A stretch of 64,000 nucleotides of DNA from Streptomyces sp. NBC_01294 (GCF_035917235.1 NZ_CP108423.1:5051501-5115500), one strand, 5' to 3'. Shown: positions 19,493 to 30,190, numbered from the stretch's first letter. Notes: generated by a model not told the origin, from the letters alone. Program-made: numbers and translations.

Positions 19493-19528
19493 GATCGGCC
19501 GTCGCCCTCTAGCGGGCGGCGGCCGATC
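19493..19528 (+). terminator. Terminator after the M6 protease gene
   Basis: A 15-bp near-perfect stem (19493-19507 with 19514-19528) and 6-nt loop are followed by gcgttt. Confidence 0.8.
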
Positions 19529-19578
19529 GCGTTTAGATGCGCGGTACGAGTGTCTTATTGACGGGGGAGATGACAGCC

Positions 19579-19881
19579 ATGCCAGGCGGAGGTTTCGTGA
19601 GATTGCCGGGCGGCAGTGTGGTGGTGGCGCTCACACTGCCGAGGCCGTCCGGAGAAGGTGGAAATGTCCGCGTGCTGGTGCATGCCGCGAACCGGGCCCG
19701 CGCCCTGACCAGGCTGCGGAACCTCGGGATGCGGGCGGTGTACCTGCGGGGCAACGCGCAGCCGCCGACGCCGGACGAGGTGACGGCCGTCCTGCACCAT
19801 CCGGACGGCCTGCTGTGGCGCGGGGCGCCCGACCGCGCGCAGGAGCTCTGGCACCCCATCCGGGCCCTGCTGGGCCAGTAG
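19579..19881 (+). CDS. Conserved small Streptomyces protein of unknown function
   Basis: 100 residues with no membrane helix. Sequence features include GGGFVRLPGGSVVVALTLPRP near the start and an Arg/Leu-rich middle (VHAANRARALTRLRNLGMRAVYLRGN). I remember similar short proteins in other Streptomyces but no function. Of three in-frame ATGs (19537, 19570, 19579) I chose the last, because gggggag lies at proper spacing before it. It ends 51 bp before the convergent pncA gene. Confidence 0.7.
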   Translation: MPGGGFVRLPGGSVVVALTLPRPSGEGGNVRVLVHAANRARALTRLRNLGMRAVYLRGNAQPPTPDEVTAVLHHPDGLLWRGAPDRAQELWHPIRALLGQ

Positions 19882-19932
19882 CCCTGCCGGGCCGCCACTG
19901 GGGCCTGGACGGCCGCGCGGCTGCCGGGGCCG

Positions 19933-20535
19933 TCAGGGGCTCTGGCGTGGGATCTCGCCGACGATCCGGACCCCGGCCGACCGGAGCTCCTCCACTGCCC
20001 GGGCGGCGGTGTGGGGGGCCACGGCGACCGACAGGTCCAGCAGCACGCGGGTGGAGAAGCCGGCGCGGATGGCGTCGAGGGCCGTGGCCCGCACGCAGTA
20101 GTCGGTGGCGATCCCGACGACGTCCACCTCGCTCACGCGCTGCTCTCGCAGCCACTGGGTGAGCGGGGTGCCGTTCTCGTTGGCCCCCTCGAACCCGCTG
20201 TACGCGGCCTCGTAGGCCCCCTTGTCGAAGACGGCGGTAACGGCTCCGGAGGCGACGGCGGGAGCGAAGTTCGGATGGAACCCGACGCCCTCGGTGCCGG
20301 CGACGCAGTGCACGGGCCAGGAGGTCGTGTAGTCCGGCTTCGCCGGGGGGCGGGCGAAGTGCGACCCGGGGTCGATGTGGCGGTCGCGGCTGGCGACGAC
20401 GTGCCGGTAGCCGGCCGTGGCCTGGCCGATCAGCTCGGTGATCGCGGCGGCGACGTCGGCTCCGCCGGCGACCGCGAGGCTGCCGCCTTCGCAGAAGTCG
20501 TTCTGTACGTCGACGACGATCAGTGCGCGGTGCAT
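19933..20535 (-). CDS. pncA: Nicotinamidase (pyrazinamidase)
   Basis: A 200-residue isochorismatase-fold hydrolase that converts nicotinamide to nicotinate in NAD salvage. Family features are the nucleophile-supporting Asp in IVVDVQNDFCEGG (about residue 9), metal ligands in RDRHIDPGSHF (about 50-60), a Lys in FDKGAYEAAYSGFEG (about 104) and the catalytic Cys in VGIATDYCVRAT (about 146). It is followed upstream on the same strand by pncB, 141 bp away across a repeat, so the two work in sequence: PncA makes the nicotinate that PncB uses. Confidence 0.95.
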   Translation of the reverse strand: MHRALIVVDVQNDFCEGGSLAVAGGADVAAAITELIGQATAGYRHVVASRDRHIDPGSHFARPPAKPDYTTSWPVHCVAGTEGVGFHPNFAPAVASGAVTAVFDKGAYEAAYSGFEGANENGTPLTQWLREQRVSEVDVVGIATDYCVRATALDAIRAGFSTRVLLDLSVAVAPHTAARAVEELRSAGVRIVGEIPRQSP

Positions 20536-20579
20536 GACGTTGCCCTTCGGCTCGGTGTGGCATGTGCGGCGGCGGGGCC

Positions 20580-20672
20580 CTGCGGGGGCTCTTCCCCCGC
20601 CCCGCCCGAATCAAGCCCCGCCGGCGATTGAGGCGCGGGGGTTCGGGGGCGGAGCCCCCGCAACGGCGCCGC
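20580..20672. repeat. Composite GC-rich intergenic repeat (reverse orientation)
   Basis: A single core, ccccgccggcgattgaggcgc, in opposite orientation to the 4.7-kb copies is followed by the gggggcggagcccccg hairpin (about 20647-20662). It fills the pncB-pncA gap and may separate or attenuate their transcription. Confidence 0.75.
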
Positions 20673-20676
20673 AGGG

Positions 20677-22005
20677 CTACACGTACTCCGTCGGGATCAC
20701 GGCCTCGCCCCGCGACAGCTGCGACGCCGACAGCGGCAGCCCCGCCAGCGCGGCCCGGTGCCGGTCGCGCGCCGCCTCGAGCGGCTCGCGGGCGACGACC
20801 TCGCCGGCCTTGACCAGCTGGGTCAGCAGCTGCGAGTCCGCCAGGGCCGAGGGAACGGGCCCCACGCCGATCACCTCCGCCTCCGCCGCCCCGTCGGCGT
20901 CCCGCCGCCGCGCCGCCCACTTGCGGCCGCCGATCGAGGTCTTCCCGCCCGTGGACCTCTTCGCCACCGGCGCCAGTACCGCCTTGGGATCCGCCGAGAC
21001 GGCCCGCGCGACCAGCTTGTAGACCATCGAGCACGTCGGGTGCCCGCTGCCCGTCACCAGCTGCGTGCCCACGCCGTACGCGTCCACCGGAGCCGCCGCC
21101 AGCGAGGCGATGGCGTACTCGTCCAGGTCCGAGGTGACCACGATCTTCGTCGCCGTCGCCCCCAGCTCGTCGAGCTGCTGCCGCACCCGGTGGGCCACCA
21201 GCAGCAGGTCCCCGGAGTCGATCCGGACCGCGCCCAGGTCGGTGCCCGCCACCTCGACGGCCGTGCGGACCGCCTCGGCGACGTCGTAGGTGTCCACCAG
21301 CAGGGTGGTGCCCCGCCCCAGCGAGGCCACCTGCGCGGTGAAGGCGTCCCGCTCGCTGTCGTGCACCAGCGTGAAGGCGTGGGCGCTCGTGCCGACGGTC
21401 GGGATGCCGTACCGGAATCCGGCCGCCAGGTCCGAGGTCGAGGCGAAGCCGCCGACGTACGCGGCCCGCGCCGAGGCGACGGCCGCCAGCTCGTGCGTGC
21501 GCCGCGCGCCCATCTCGATCAGCGGGCGCCCGCCCGCCGCCGAGGACATCCGGGAGGCGGCCGCCGCGATCGCCGAGTCGTGGTTCAGGATCGAGAGGAT
21601 CACCGTCTCCAGCAGCACGCACTCGGCGAAGCTGCCCTCGACCCGCAGGATCGGCGACCCGGGGAAGTAGACCTCCCCCTCCGGGTAGCCCCAGATGTCG
21701 CCGGAGAAGCGGTACGAGGCCAGCCAGTCCAGGGTCCGCATGTCGACGACGGCGCGCTCGCGCAGGAACTCCACCACGGCGCCGTCGAAGCGGAAGTTCT
21801 CCACCGCGTCGAGCACCCGGCCGGTTCCCGCCACCACGCCGTATCGGCGTCCCTCGGGCAGCCGCCGGGTGAACACCTCGAAGACCGAGCGGCGGTCGGC
21901 GGTGCCGTTGGCCAGGGCGGCCTGCAGCATCGTGAGCTCGTAATGGTCCGTGAAGAGCGCTGTCGACGGGACGTCCACCGGCAGGCCCAGGTCCGCAGGG
22001 TTCAT
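20677..22005 (-). CDS. pncB: Nicotinate phosphoribosyltransferase
   Basis: A 442-residue enzyme that joins nicotinate to PRPP, giving nicotinate mononucleotide (Preiss-Handler route). Family motifs are TDHYELTMLQAAL near the N-terminus, FEVFTRRLPEGRRYGVVAG, the phosphoribosyl site VRIDSGDLLLVAHRVR, and GVGTQLVTG. I chose the ATG at 22005 (MNPADLGLP) over an in-frame start at 22026. It is divergent from clpS. Two back-to-back palindromes in the shared region are candidate operators, perhaps for an NAD-responsive repressor. Confidence 0.95.
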   Translation of the reverse strand: MNPADLGLPVDVPSTALFTDHYELTMLQAALANGTADRRSVFEVFTRRLPEGRRYGVVAGTGRVLDAVENFRFDGAVVEFLRERAVVDMRTLDWLASYRFSGDIWGYPEGEVYFPGSPILRVEGSFAECVLLETVILSILNHDSAIAAAASRMSSAAGGRPLIEMGARRTHELAAVASARAAYVGGFASTSDLAAGFRYGIPTVGTSAHAFTLVHDSERDAFTAQVASLGRGTTLLVDTYDVAEAVRTAVEVAGTDLGAVRIDSGDLLLVAHRVRQQLDELGATATKIVVTSDLDEYAIASLAAAPVDAYGVGTQLVTGSGHPTCSMVYKLVARAVSADPKAVLAPVAKRSTGGKTSIGGRKWAARRRDADGAAEAEVIGVGPVPSALADSQLLTQLVKAGEVVAREPLEAARDRHRAALAGLPLSASQLSRGEAVIPTEYV

Positions 22006-22022
22006 GTCACGGATGCTAGCGC

Positions 22023-22071
22023 ACATCTCGTCAGAGTGACGAGATGTAGGGCCCGTTTATGCAACGGGCCC
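22023..22071. promoter_or_regulatory. Two perfect palindromes between pncB and clpS
   Basis: ACATCTCGTCA-gag-TGACGAGATGT (22023-22047) is an 11-bp perfect inverted repeat, 18 bp from the pncB start. GGGCCCGTT-tatgc-AACGGGCCC (22049-22071) follows one base later, 15 bp before clpS. The first has the symmetry of a dimeric repressor site on pncB. The second could be a clpS operator or a 5' hairpin. Confidence 0.6.
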
Positions 22072-22085
22072 GTCACGGTGGCAGC

Positions 22086-22400
22086 ATGGGACGAGTGAGT
22101 GTTGCTCCCATTGAGATCGAACGCACCGAATCGGCCGAAGAGACCTTCGCGGTCCCCGAACCCGACGTCCCCTGGGTGACCCTGGTGCACAACGACCCGG
22201 TCAACCTCATGAGCTACGTGGCGTACGTGTTCCAGGCGTACTTCGGATACTCGAAGGACGTGGCGCACAAGCTGATGCTCGACGTCCATCACAAGGGGCG
22301 GGCCGTCGTGTCCAGCGGCACCCGCGAGGAAATGGAGCGCGACGTGCAGGCCATGCACGGCTACGGCCTGTGGGCGACCCTTTCGCAGGACCGCAACTGA
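22086..22400 (+). CDS. clpS: ATP-dependent Clp protease adaptor ClpS
   Basis: A 104-residue adaptor that binds N-degron substrates and delivers them to ClpAP/ClpCP. The conserved core is present: [19 protein letters not shown] (the Asn-Asp of the pocket), [39 protein letters not shown]. The ATG at 22086 is chosen; a GTG three codons on is possible. Its TGA overlaps the ATG of the DUF2017 gene by one base, so the two are translationally coupled, an arrangement common in actinobacteria. Confidence 0.95.
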   Translation: MGRVSVAPIEIERTESAEETFAVPEPDVPWVTLVHNDPVNLMSYVAYVFQAYFGYSKDVAHKLMLDVHHKGRAVVSSGTREEMERDVQAMHGYGLWATLSQDRN

Positions 22401-22999
22401 TGGGCGGCACGTTCGAGCCCCTGGAGGGCGGCGGCGCCGCCATCGCGCTGGACGAGATCGAGATCTCCATCCTGCGCTCCCTGGCCGTCCAGCTGCTGGA
22501 GCTGATCGGCCCCGGCGCCGGGGAGCCCGCCGAGGACGCCGACCCGCTCGCCGCGCTGTTCGCCGAGGGCCCCTCCGAACCCCCGTCCGACCCGGCGCTC
22601 GCCCGGCTCTTCCCCGACGCCTACGGAGGCCCGGACGGCCCGGGGGAGAAGGAGGACCCGGAGGAGCTGCGCGCCCGCTCGGCGGAGTTCCGCCGCTTCA
22701 CCGAGACCGACCTGCGCACCCGCAAGCGCGAGGACGCGCTGGCCGTCGTACGCAGCCTGGACGGGCTCACCCCGGCCGGCGACGGCGCGGCGGTGCTGGA
22801 GCTGACCGGGGAGCTGCCGCTGCGCTGGCTCGGCGCGCTCAACGACCTGCGCCTGACCATCGCGGCCCGCCTCGACATCACCGAGGACGACGAGAGCGCG
22901 GTGCTGTTCCGGCTGCCGGACGACGACCCGCGCAAGCCGATGGTGATGGCGTACCTCTGGCTCGGCGGCCTCCAGGAAACCTTGATCGAAACCCTCTGA
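22400..22999 (+). CDS. DUF2017 protein, coupled to clpS
   Basis: A 199-residue acidic, mostly helical protein. It begins GGTFEPLEGGGAAIALDEIEISILRSLAVQLLELIG and ends with MAYLWLGGLQETLIETL, the usual pattern of DUF2017. The function is unknown. Constant coupling to clpS (ATGA overlap) suggests a role in ClpS-dependent proteolysis, as an inference from neighbourhood only. A perfect hairpin 53 bp downstream ends the operon. Confidence 0.85.
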   Translation: MGGTFEPLEGGGAAIALDEIEISILRSLAVQLLELIGPGAGEPAEDADPLAALFAEGPSEPPSDPALARLFPDAYGGPDGPGEKEDPEELRARSAEFRRFTETDLRTRKREDALAVVRSLDGLTPAGDGAAVLELTGELPLRWLGALNDLRLTIAARLDITEDDESAVLFRLPDDDPRKPMVMAYLWLGGLQETLIETL

Positions 23000-23052
23000 G
23001 AATCCTCAAGAGGGAACGGTGTTCGCTCAGCGGACGCTCAAATCCGGATAAC

Positions 23053-23083
23053 GATCAGATCACCGTCATGCGGTGATCTGATC
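23053..23083 (+). terminator. Terminator of the clpS operon
   Basis: gatcagatcaccg (23053-23065) pairs perfectly with cggtgatctgatc (23071-23083) and is followed by ctttcggtgatctttg, which repeats part of the stem. Confidence 0.8.
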
Positions 23084-23316
23084 CTTTCGGTGATCTTTGT
23101 CCAGAAATTTTGGTGCCCCACGCCACATTTCTCCCCCTCGGACAGCCGTAAGCGCGTGATAAATCTTCACGACTGCCGGAGGGGCGCCACCCCTGTCCCC
23201 CGGCTCGCTGGACCGGCTGACCGCCGGCGTGCAACTCCATCCGTATCCGGGGGGATCGAGGACCCGATCCGCAGCCAGTCGAGGCGCGGGTCGGCGTGGA
23301 GAAAGGCGCACCAGAC
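23084..23316 (+). promoter_or_regulatory. Long leader of the amino-acid permease gene
   Basis: About 230 bp without a gene. The left third is AT-richer (ccagaaattttggtg; gtgataaatcttcac) and is a likely promoter. The rest is GC-rich with complementary blocks (gccggaggggc with tcccccggc). I looked for riboswitch consensus sequences (c-di-AMP, glutamine, glycine) and saw no convincing match. The Shine-Dalgarno ggagaaagg precedes the ATG at 23317. Confidence 0.35.
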
Positions 23317-24771
23317 ATGACCTCAGTGCAGGTCGAGCAGCACGGCAAGACGCCCGGTGAGGGCACCGGGGACGAGGGCGGCGAGGGGTACCACCGCACC
23401 CTCGGGGCCCGTCAGATCCAGATGATCGCCATCGGCGGAGCCATCGGCACCGGCCTCTTCCTGGGCGCCGGCAAGGCGATCTCCAAGGCCGGGCCGAGCC
23501 TGATCCTGGCCTACGCGATCGCGGGCCTGGTCATCTTCTTCATCATGCGGGCCCTGGGCGAGCTGCTCATGTACCGCCCCGTCGCCGGCTCCTTCTCGGA
23601 CTACGCCCGCGAGTTCCTGGGCCCGTTCTGGGGATACGTGACCGGCTGGACGTACTGGCTGTTCTGGGTGGTCACCGGCATCACCGAGGTCACCGCGGCC
23701 GCGCAGTACATGTCGTACTGGACCCACGACAGCTTCCCGCAATGGGCCTACGCGCTGATCTTCACGGTCATCCTCTACGCCGCCAACCTGATCTCCGTGA
23801 AGCTCTTCGGTGAGCTGGAGTTCTGGTTCTCCATGGTCAAGGTCACCGCCATCGTCGGCATGATCCTGATCTGCGCCGGCATCCTCACCATCGGCTTCTC
23901 CGACGCGGCGGACACCGCCACCGTCAGCAACCTGTGGAACGACGGCGGCTTCTTCCCCAAGGGCATCGGCGGCACGCTGATGACCCTGCAGATCGTGATG
24001 TTCGCCTTCCTCGCGGTCGAGCTGGTCGGCGTCACCGCCGGCGAGTCCAAGGACCCCGAGAAGACCCTGCCCAAGGCCATCAACACCGTGCCGTGGCGCA
24101 TCGCCGTCTTCTACGTCGGCGCGCTCATCATGATCCTGTCGGTCGTCCCGTGGACGCACTTCCAGCCGGGCGTCTCGCCCTTCGTCGCCGCCTTCGAGCG
24201 CATGGGCCTCGGCATCGGCGCGGCCATCGTCAACTTCGTCGTGCTGACCGCCGCCCTGTCCTCCTGCAACTCGGGCATGTACTCCACCGGCCGCATGCTG
24301 CGCGACCTCGCGCTCAACGGCCAGGGCCCCAAGTTCTTCACCAAGCTCACGAAGAACGGCACCCCGCTCGTCGGCACCACCTTCTCGGCCTCGCTGATGC
24401 TGGTGGGCGTCTGGATCAACTACGTGGCCCCCGGCAAGGCCTTCGACTACGTCGTCTCCTTCGCCACCATCTCCGGCATGTGGGCCTGGATCATGATCCT
24501 GGTCTGCCAGATCCGCTACCGGGCCAAGGCCGACCGCGGCGAGCTGCCCGGGTCCGCGTTCCGCGCCCCCGGAGCCCCGTACACGAGCTGGTTCGCCCTG
24601 GCCTTCATCGGCATGGTCATCGTGATGATGGGCGCCGACAAGGACGCCCGCGTCTCGCTGTACTGCGCCCCGCTGTGGGGCCTGATCCTGGGTCTGGCCT
24701 ACCTGTTCTCCCAGCGCCGCGGCCAGGGCGGCGGCACCTCCGTGAAGGTCTCGCTGAGCGTGGACGTCTGA
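23317..24771 (+). CDS. APC-superfamily amino acid permease (AAT type)
   Basis: A 484-residue importer with 12 predicted helices. It begins with the AAT-family signature HRTLGARQIQMIAIGGAIGTGLFLGAGKAI (in pieces) and has GPSLILAYAIAGLVIFFIMRALGEL (in pieces) in helix 2. The unwound-helix Gly-rich motif and EVTAAAQYM are present. It resembles GABA, asparagine or aromatic amino acid permeases; the substrate cannot be fixed. I chose the ATG at 23317 from spacing to ggagaaagg. It is monocistronic, with a leader upstream and a strong terminator behind. Confidence 0.9.
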   Translation: MTSVQVEQHGKTPGEGTGDEGGEGYHRTLGARQIQMIAIGGAIGTGLFLGAGKAISKAGPSLILAYAIAGLVIFFIMRALGELLMYRPVAGSFSDYAREFLGPFWGYVTGWTYWLFWVVTGITEVTAAAQYMSYWTHDSFPQWAYALIFTVILYAANLISVKLFGELEFWFSMVKVTAIVGMILICAGILTIGFSDAADTATVSNLWNDGGFFPKGIGGTLMTLQIVMFAFLAVELVGVTAGESKDPEKTLPKAINTVPWRIAVFYVGALIMILSVVPWTHFQPGVSPFVAAFERMGLGIGAAIVNFVVLTAALSSCNSGMYSTGRMLRDLALNGQGPKFFTKLTKNGTPLVGTTFSASLMLVGVWINYVAPGKAFDYVVSFATISGMWAWIMILVCQIRYRAKADRGELPGSAFRAPGAPYTSWFALAFIGMVIVMMGADKDARVSLYCAPLWGLILGLAYLFSQRRGQGGGTSVKVSLSVDV

Positions 24772-24796
24772 CGCCACGGACCCCCTGTCCAGCATC

Positions 24797-24835
24797 CGGG
24801 CCCCCGCGTACCACTCCTCGGTACGCGGGGGCCCG
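24797..24835 (+). terminator. Permease terminator
   Basis: A perfect 15-bp stem (24797-24811 with 24821-24835) lies directly before the mec gene. Confidence 0.85.
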
Positions 24836-24854
24836 TCTGCTTATCCTGTCGCTC

Positions 24855-25277
24855 ATGCTGACCCTCACCCAGGCCCTGTACGACCAGATCGTCGGGCACG
24901 CCCGCCAGGACCACCCCGACGAGGCGTGCGGCGTCGTGGCCGGCCCGGCGGGCACCGACCGCCCCGAGCGGTTCATCCCGATGCTCAACGCGGCCCGCTC
25001 GCCCACGTTCTACGAGTTCGACTCGAAGGATCTGCTCAAGCTCTACCGCGAGCTGGACGACCGCGACGAGGACCCGGTGATCGTCTACCACTCGCACACC
25101 GCGACCGAGGCCTACCCCTCGCGCACGGACGTCACGTACGCGAACGAGCCCGGCGCGCACTACGTCCTCGTCTCCACGGCGGACAAGGACGGCCTCGGGG
25201 AGTTCCAGTTCCGCTCGTACCGGATCGTCGACGGCGTGATCACCGAGGAAGAAGTACGGGTCGTCGAGGCCTACTGA
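24855..25277 (+). CDS. mec: JAMM/Mov34 metallopeptidase (Mec-like CysO-cysteine hydrolase)
   Basis: A 140-residue zinc peptidase of the JAB1/MPN family. The JAMM motif is intact: the distal Glu in DEACGVVAG (about residue 22-30) and HSHTATEAYPSRTD (HxH-x7-S-x2-D). Mec releases cysteine from the CysO-cysteine adduct in the CysM pathway. The cysO and cysM genes lie just downstream, which fixes the assignment. A leader peptide separates it from cysO, so the three may be differently controlled. The C-terminal Ser-Lys on CysO suggests it may also trim CysO. Confidence 0.9.
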   Translation: MLTLTQALYDQIVGHARQDHPDEACGVVAGPAGTDRPERFIPMLNAARSPTFYEFDSKDLLKLYRELDDRDEDPVIVYHSHTATEAYPSRTDVTYANEPGAHYVLVSTADKDGLGEFQFRSYRIVDGVITEEEVRVVEAY

Positions 25278-25354
25278 CCATCATGTGAGCAGTCTGCGTC
25301 CACGATGCGGGATCACACTCCAAAGCGGGGACCGGGAATCGTTAACATGACCGC

Positions 25355-25462
25355 ATGGTTTCCCACGACGTGAGCATCGAGACGCCCGGCAGGCTGCTGC
25401 TCGTGGCGCGGCTGCACGTCGACCTGTGCCGCCTCGCCAGCGCCATCTGTACTGCCGCCTGA
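25355..25462 (+). CDS. Cysteine-rich-end leader peptide upstream of cysO-cysM
   Basis: A 35-residue open frame beginning MVSHDVSIETPG and containing ARLHVDLCRLASAIC before its stop. This His-Val-Asp-Leu-Cys-Arg...Ser-Ala-x-Cys ending matches the short actinobacterial peptides annotated as 'putative leader peptide' before sulfur-assimilation genes. Two Cys codons (25 and 32) lie near the end, so scarce cysteinyl-tRNA could stall ribosomes there. A GC-rich hairpin follows at 25477. I infer ribosome-mediated attenuation of cysO-cysM by cysteine. Confidence 0.8.
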   Translation: MVSHDVSIETPGRLLLVARLHVDLCRLASAICTAA

Positions 25463-25476
25463 GCACCAGAGCCCTC

Positions 25477-25502
25477 GCGCGCGGGGGCCGAGAACCGCGC
25501 GC
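25477..25502 (+). promoter_or_regulatory. Hairpin after the leader peptide (attenuator candidate)
   Basis: GCGCGCGG (25477-25484) pairs with CCGCGCGC (25495-25502), 15-40 nt after the leader stop and 50 nt before cysO. Alternative pairing with the leader coding region was not computed. Confidence 0.45.
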
Positions 25503-25551
25503 CCGTGTCCCACGCACCCCCTGCCCACGCCCTGACGACTGGAGCCCAGCC

Positions 25552-26789
<1,238 letters not shown>

Positions 26790-26814
26790 CCCCTGCGGGG
26801 TTGCCCGGCGGGGT

Positions 26815-27081
26815 TGCCCGTCCGGCCCGGGCGGGCCGCCGCTCCTGGGGGCTCCGCCCCCAGACCCCCGCGCCTCAAACTCCCCCAGCTACCGCTGGGA
26901 GGTGCCCCCTGGCGGGGCTGGATGTGCCGGCGCCGCCTTGTATCCGGTCGGGGCTGGACGCGCGAAGCGCAATTCCAGCCCCGCCGGCGTTTGAGGCGCG
27001 GGCGCGGAGCGCCGTGTCGTGACCGGCGCCGGACCATTCCAGCCCGTCCGGCGCTTGAGGACCGGGCCCGGCGGAGCCCGG
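26815..27081. repeat. Composite GC-rich repeats, both orientations
   Basis: A plus-type core is broken by a short insertion (cgcctcaaac|tcccccagctaccgctgggagg|...ggcggggctgg, 26871-26930). Reverse cores follow at about 26976-27002 (ccccgccggcgtttgaggcgc) and 27035-27065 (divergent). It fills the gap between convergent cysM and the DUF488 gene, and no coding sequence is seen. The opposed copies could fold into a large hairpin. Confidence 0.75.
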
Positions 27082-27453
27082 TCAGGCCGACAGCAGCTCC
27101 GCGAGCACGGCCGCATGGCTGGACGCCGGGTCCTTGACCGCGGTCAGGAGCGTCACCGGCCCCGCCGCCACAAGGCCCCGCAGCCGCTCCAGCTCCACCA
27201 CCGCCCCCGGCTCCGCCAGCTCCGCCTCGTACCGCGCCCGGAACTCCTCGGCCGACCCCCCGTCGTGGAACCACTTGCGCAGCTCCGTGGACGGGGTGAC
27301 CGCCTTCGGCCACTCGTCCACCCCCGCCGCCGCCTTCGCCAGCCCCCGCGGCCACAGCCGGTCCACGAGGACCCGGACCCCGTCCGCCCCCGGCTCCGGC
27401 GGGTCGTACACACGCCGCACGCGGACCCCGCGCACCACCGGCTTCGCCGCCAT
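27082..27453 (-). CDS. DUF488 protein
   Basis: 123 residues with the DUF488 signature VRRVYDPPEP, VRVLVDRLWPRGLAK and WHD-like LRKWFHDGGSAEEFRARYEAEL, ending VTLLTAVKD...SHAAVLAELL. The family is widespread and its function is unknown. The ATG at 27453 overlaps the TGA of the upstream gene by one base (ATGA), so the two are coupled. Confidence 0.85.
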   Translation of the reverse strand: MAAKPVVRGVRVRRVYDPPEPGADGVRVLVDRLWPRGLAKAAAGVDEWPKAVTPSTELRKWFHDGGSAEEFRARYEAELAEPGAVVELERLRGLVAAGPVTLLTAVKDPASSHAAVLAELLSA

Positions 27454-27872
27454 CACCCTCCGCCTCCCAGTCCCTTGACCTCGTCCCACACCGCCGGGTC
27501 CAGCACCCCCATCCGGGTCCGGAACTCCCACAGCGACACCTCGGCCGGCCGGTCCGCCTCCAGGAAGCTCGCCCGGCCCTGGACCCCCACCGTCCCCGGG
27601 GGCAGCGGAATCACCCCGGCGCGCCGGTCGTCGTACTTCCCGGTGATCCACGCGACCCGCGCCCGATGGCTCCGTACCGGGCCCACCGCGAGGACCAGGC
27701 AGGTCCGGCCGTCGGCCAGGCCCCACAGCTCGCCCGCCCGCGGATGCGGCGGCGGGCCGCTGCCGTGCGCCGGCGGAGCCCGACGGGGGAGCCCCAGCCG
27801 CCCCCCGGCGATCAGCATCACCAATGCCAGGGCCACGACCGCGGCCACCGCGAGCCACCAGGACGTGTCCAT
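27453..27872 (-). CDS. Membrane-anchored small protein with a PemK-like region (tentative)
   Basis: 139 residues: an N-terminal helix (WWLAVAAVVALALVMLIAG, residues about 5-23), a Pro-rich spacer, then a soluble region starting GELWGLADGRTCLVLAVG and containing ARVAWITGKYDDRRAGVIPL. The soluble part has the beta pattern of MazF/PemK proteins, but toxin active-site residues are not evident, so a toxin role is doubtful. It is translationally coupled to the DUF488 gene. I chose the ATG at 27872 because the membrane helix follows directly. Confidence 0.6.
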   Translation of the reverse strand: MDTSWWLAVAAVVALALVMLIAGGRLGLPRRAPPAHGSGPPPHPRAGELWGLADGRTCLVLAVGPVRSHRARVAWITGKYDDRRAGVIPLPPGTVGVQGRASFLEADRPAEVSLWEFRTRMGVLDPAVWDEVKGLGGGG

Positions 27873-28067
27873 GTTTCGACCGTAGCCGTGCGGGAAGGCC
27901 CCGGCACGGCAACGTCCGTGCCCACCGTCGCTCCCCCGGGTGACAGCGCAGGTGATTCCCCCCACAACGGCCTGCCGCGGAGGAGCGACCGGACCTTTCG
28001 CGCCTTACGCTCGACGCACGCACGGCCCGCATTCCGTCCACGGACCGTCCACGGAGGTTCACGCTCC

Positions 28068-28820
28068 ATGAAGCTCACCGTCGTCGGCTGTTCGGGGTCG
28101 TTCCCGTCCGCGGAATCGGCCTGTTCGAGCTACCTCGTCGAGGCCGACGGCTTCCGGCTGCTCCTCGACATGGGCAACGGCGCCCTCGGCGATCTCCAGC
28201 GCCACATCGGCCTCTACGACCTCGACGCGATCTTCCTGAGCCATCTGCACGCCGATCACTGCATCGACATGTGCGCGTACTTCGTCGCCCGCTTCTACCG
28301 GCACGAGGGCGGCCGCTGCGGCACCATCCCCGTCTTCGGGCCCGAGGGCACCGAGAAGCGCCTGACCACGGCCTACGACGACGTCCCCGACGAGCGCTCG
28401 ATGAGCGAGGTCTTCGAATTCCGCACCCTGAAGTCCGGAACCTTTGAGATCGGCCCCTTCCAGGTCCGCACCGAGCGGGTCGCCCACCCCGTCGAGTCCT
28501 ACGGCATCCGCATCGAGCACGGCGGCCGCTCCCTCACCTACTCCGGGGACACCGGCGCCTGCCCCGAACTGGGCCTGCTCGCCGACGGCACCGACCTCTT
28601 CCTGTGCGAGGCCTCCTTCACGCACGGCAAGGAGGACATCCCGGACCTCCACCTGAACGGCCGCGAGGCCGGCGAGTACGCGCGCGGCGGCAACGTCGGC
28701 CGGCTCGTCCTCACCCACATCCCGCCGTGGACGGACGCCGGACAGAACCTGGCGGACGCCCGCGCGGTCTACGACGGCCGCGTGGACCTGGCGCACCCGG
28801 GCGCCGTCTACGAGATCTGA
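28068..28820 (+). CDS. MBL-fold metallohydrolase
   Basis: A 250-residue metallo-beta-lactamase-fold enzyme. The zinc-binding motif HLHADHCID (about 60-68) is present, with further ligands in RVAHPVESYG and LTYSGDTG and a final His in LTHIPPW. It is of the RNase Z-like/phosphodiesterase branch; the substrate is unknown. Its ribosome-binding site (ggaggttc) is good. The gene stands alone and ends in a hairpin shared with the convergent nagE2. Confidence 0.88.
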   Translation: MKLTVVGCSGSFPSAESACSSYLVEADGFRLLLDMGNGALGDLQRHIGLYDLDAIFLSHLHADHCIDMCAYFVARFYRHEGGRCGTIPVFGPEGTEKRLTTAYDDVPDERSMSEVFEFRTLKSGTFEIGPFQVRTERVAHPVESYGIRIEHGGRSLTYSGDTGACPELGLLADGTDLFLCEASFTHGKEDIPDLHLNGREAGEYARGGNVGRLVLTHIPPWTDAGQNLADARAVYDGRVDLAHPGAVYEI

Positions 28821-28855
28821 CGGTCCCGGCCCCGGCGCCGGCCCCCGCAGCAGCA

Positions 28856-28895
28856 CGAAGCCCCCGCCCTCCCTTTCGGGAGAGCGGGGGCTTCG
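28856..28895. terminator. Bidirectional terminator between MBL gene and nagE2
   Basis: cgaagcccccgc (28856-28867) pairs with gcgggggcttcg (28884-28895), with an inner ccctccctttcgggag hairpin. Confidence 0.85.
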
Positions 28896-28912
28896 CAGTG
28901 GTACGGGGCTGC

Positions 28913-30190
<1,278 letters not shown>

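Noticed and set aside
23084..23316. A c-di-AMP or amino-acid riboswitch before the permease
   Set aside because: Complementary GC blocks exist, but none of the conserved aptamer sequences could be recognised.
27453..27872. A MazF/PemK toxin
   Set aside because: The beta pattern is only suggestive, a membrane helix leads the protein and its partner is DUF488, not an antitoxin.
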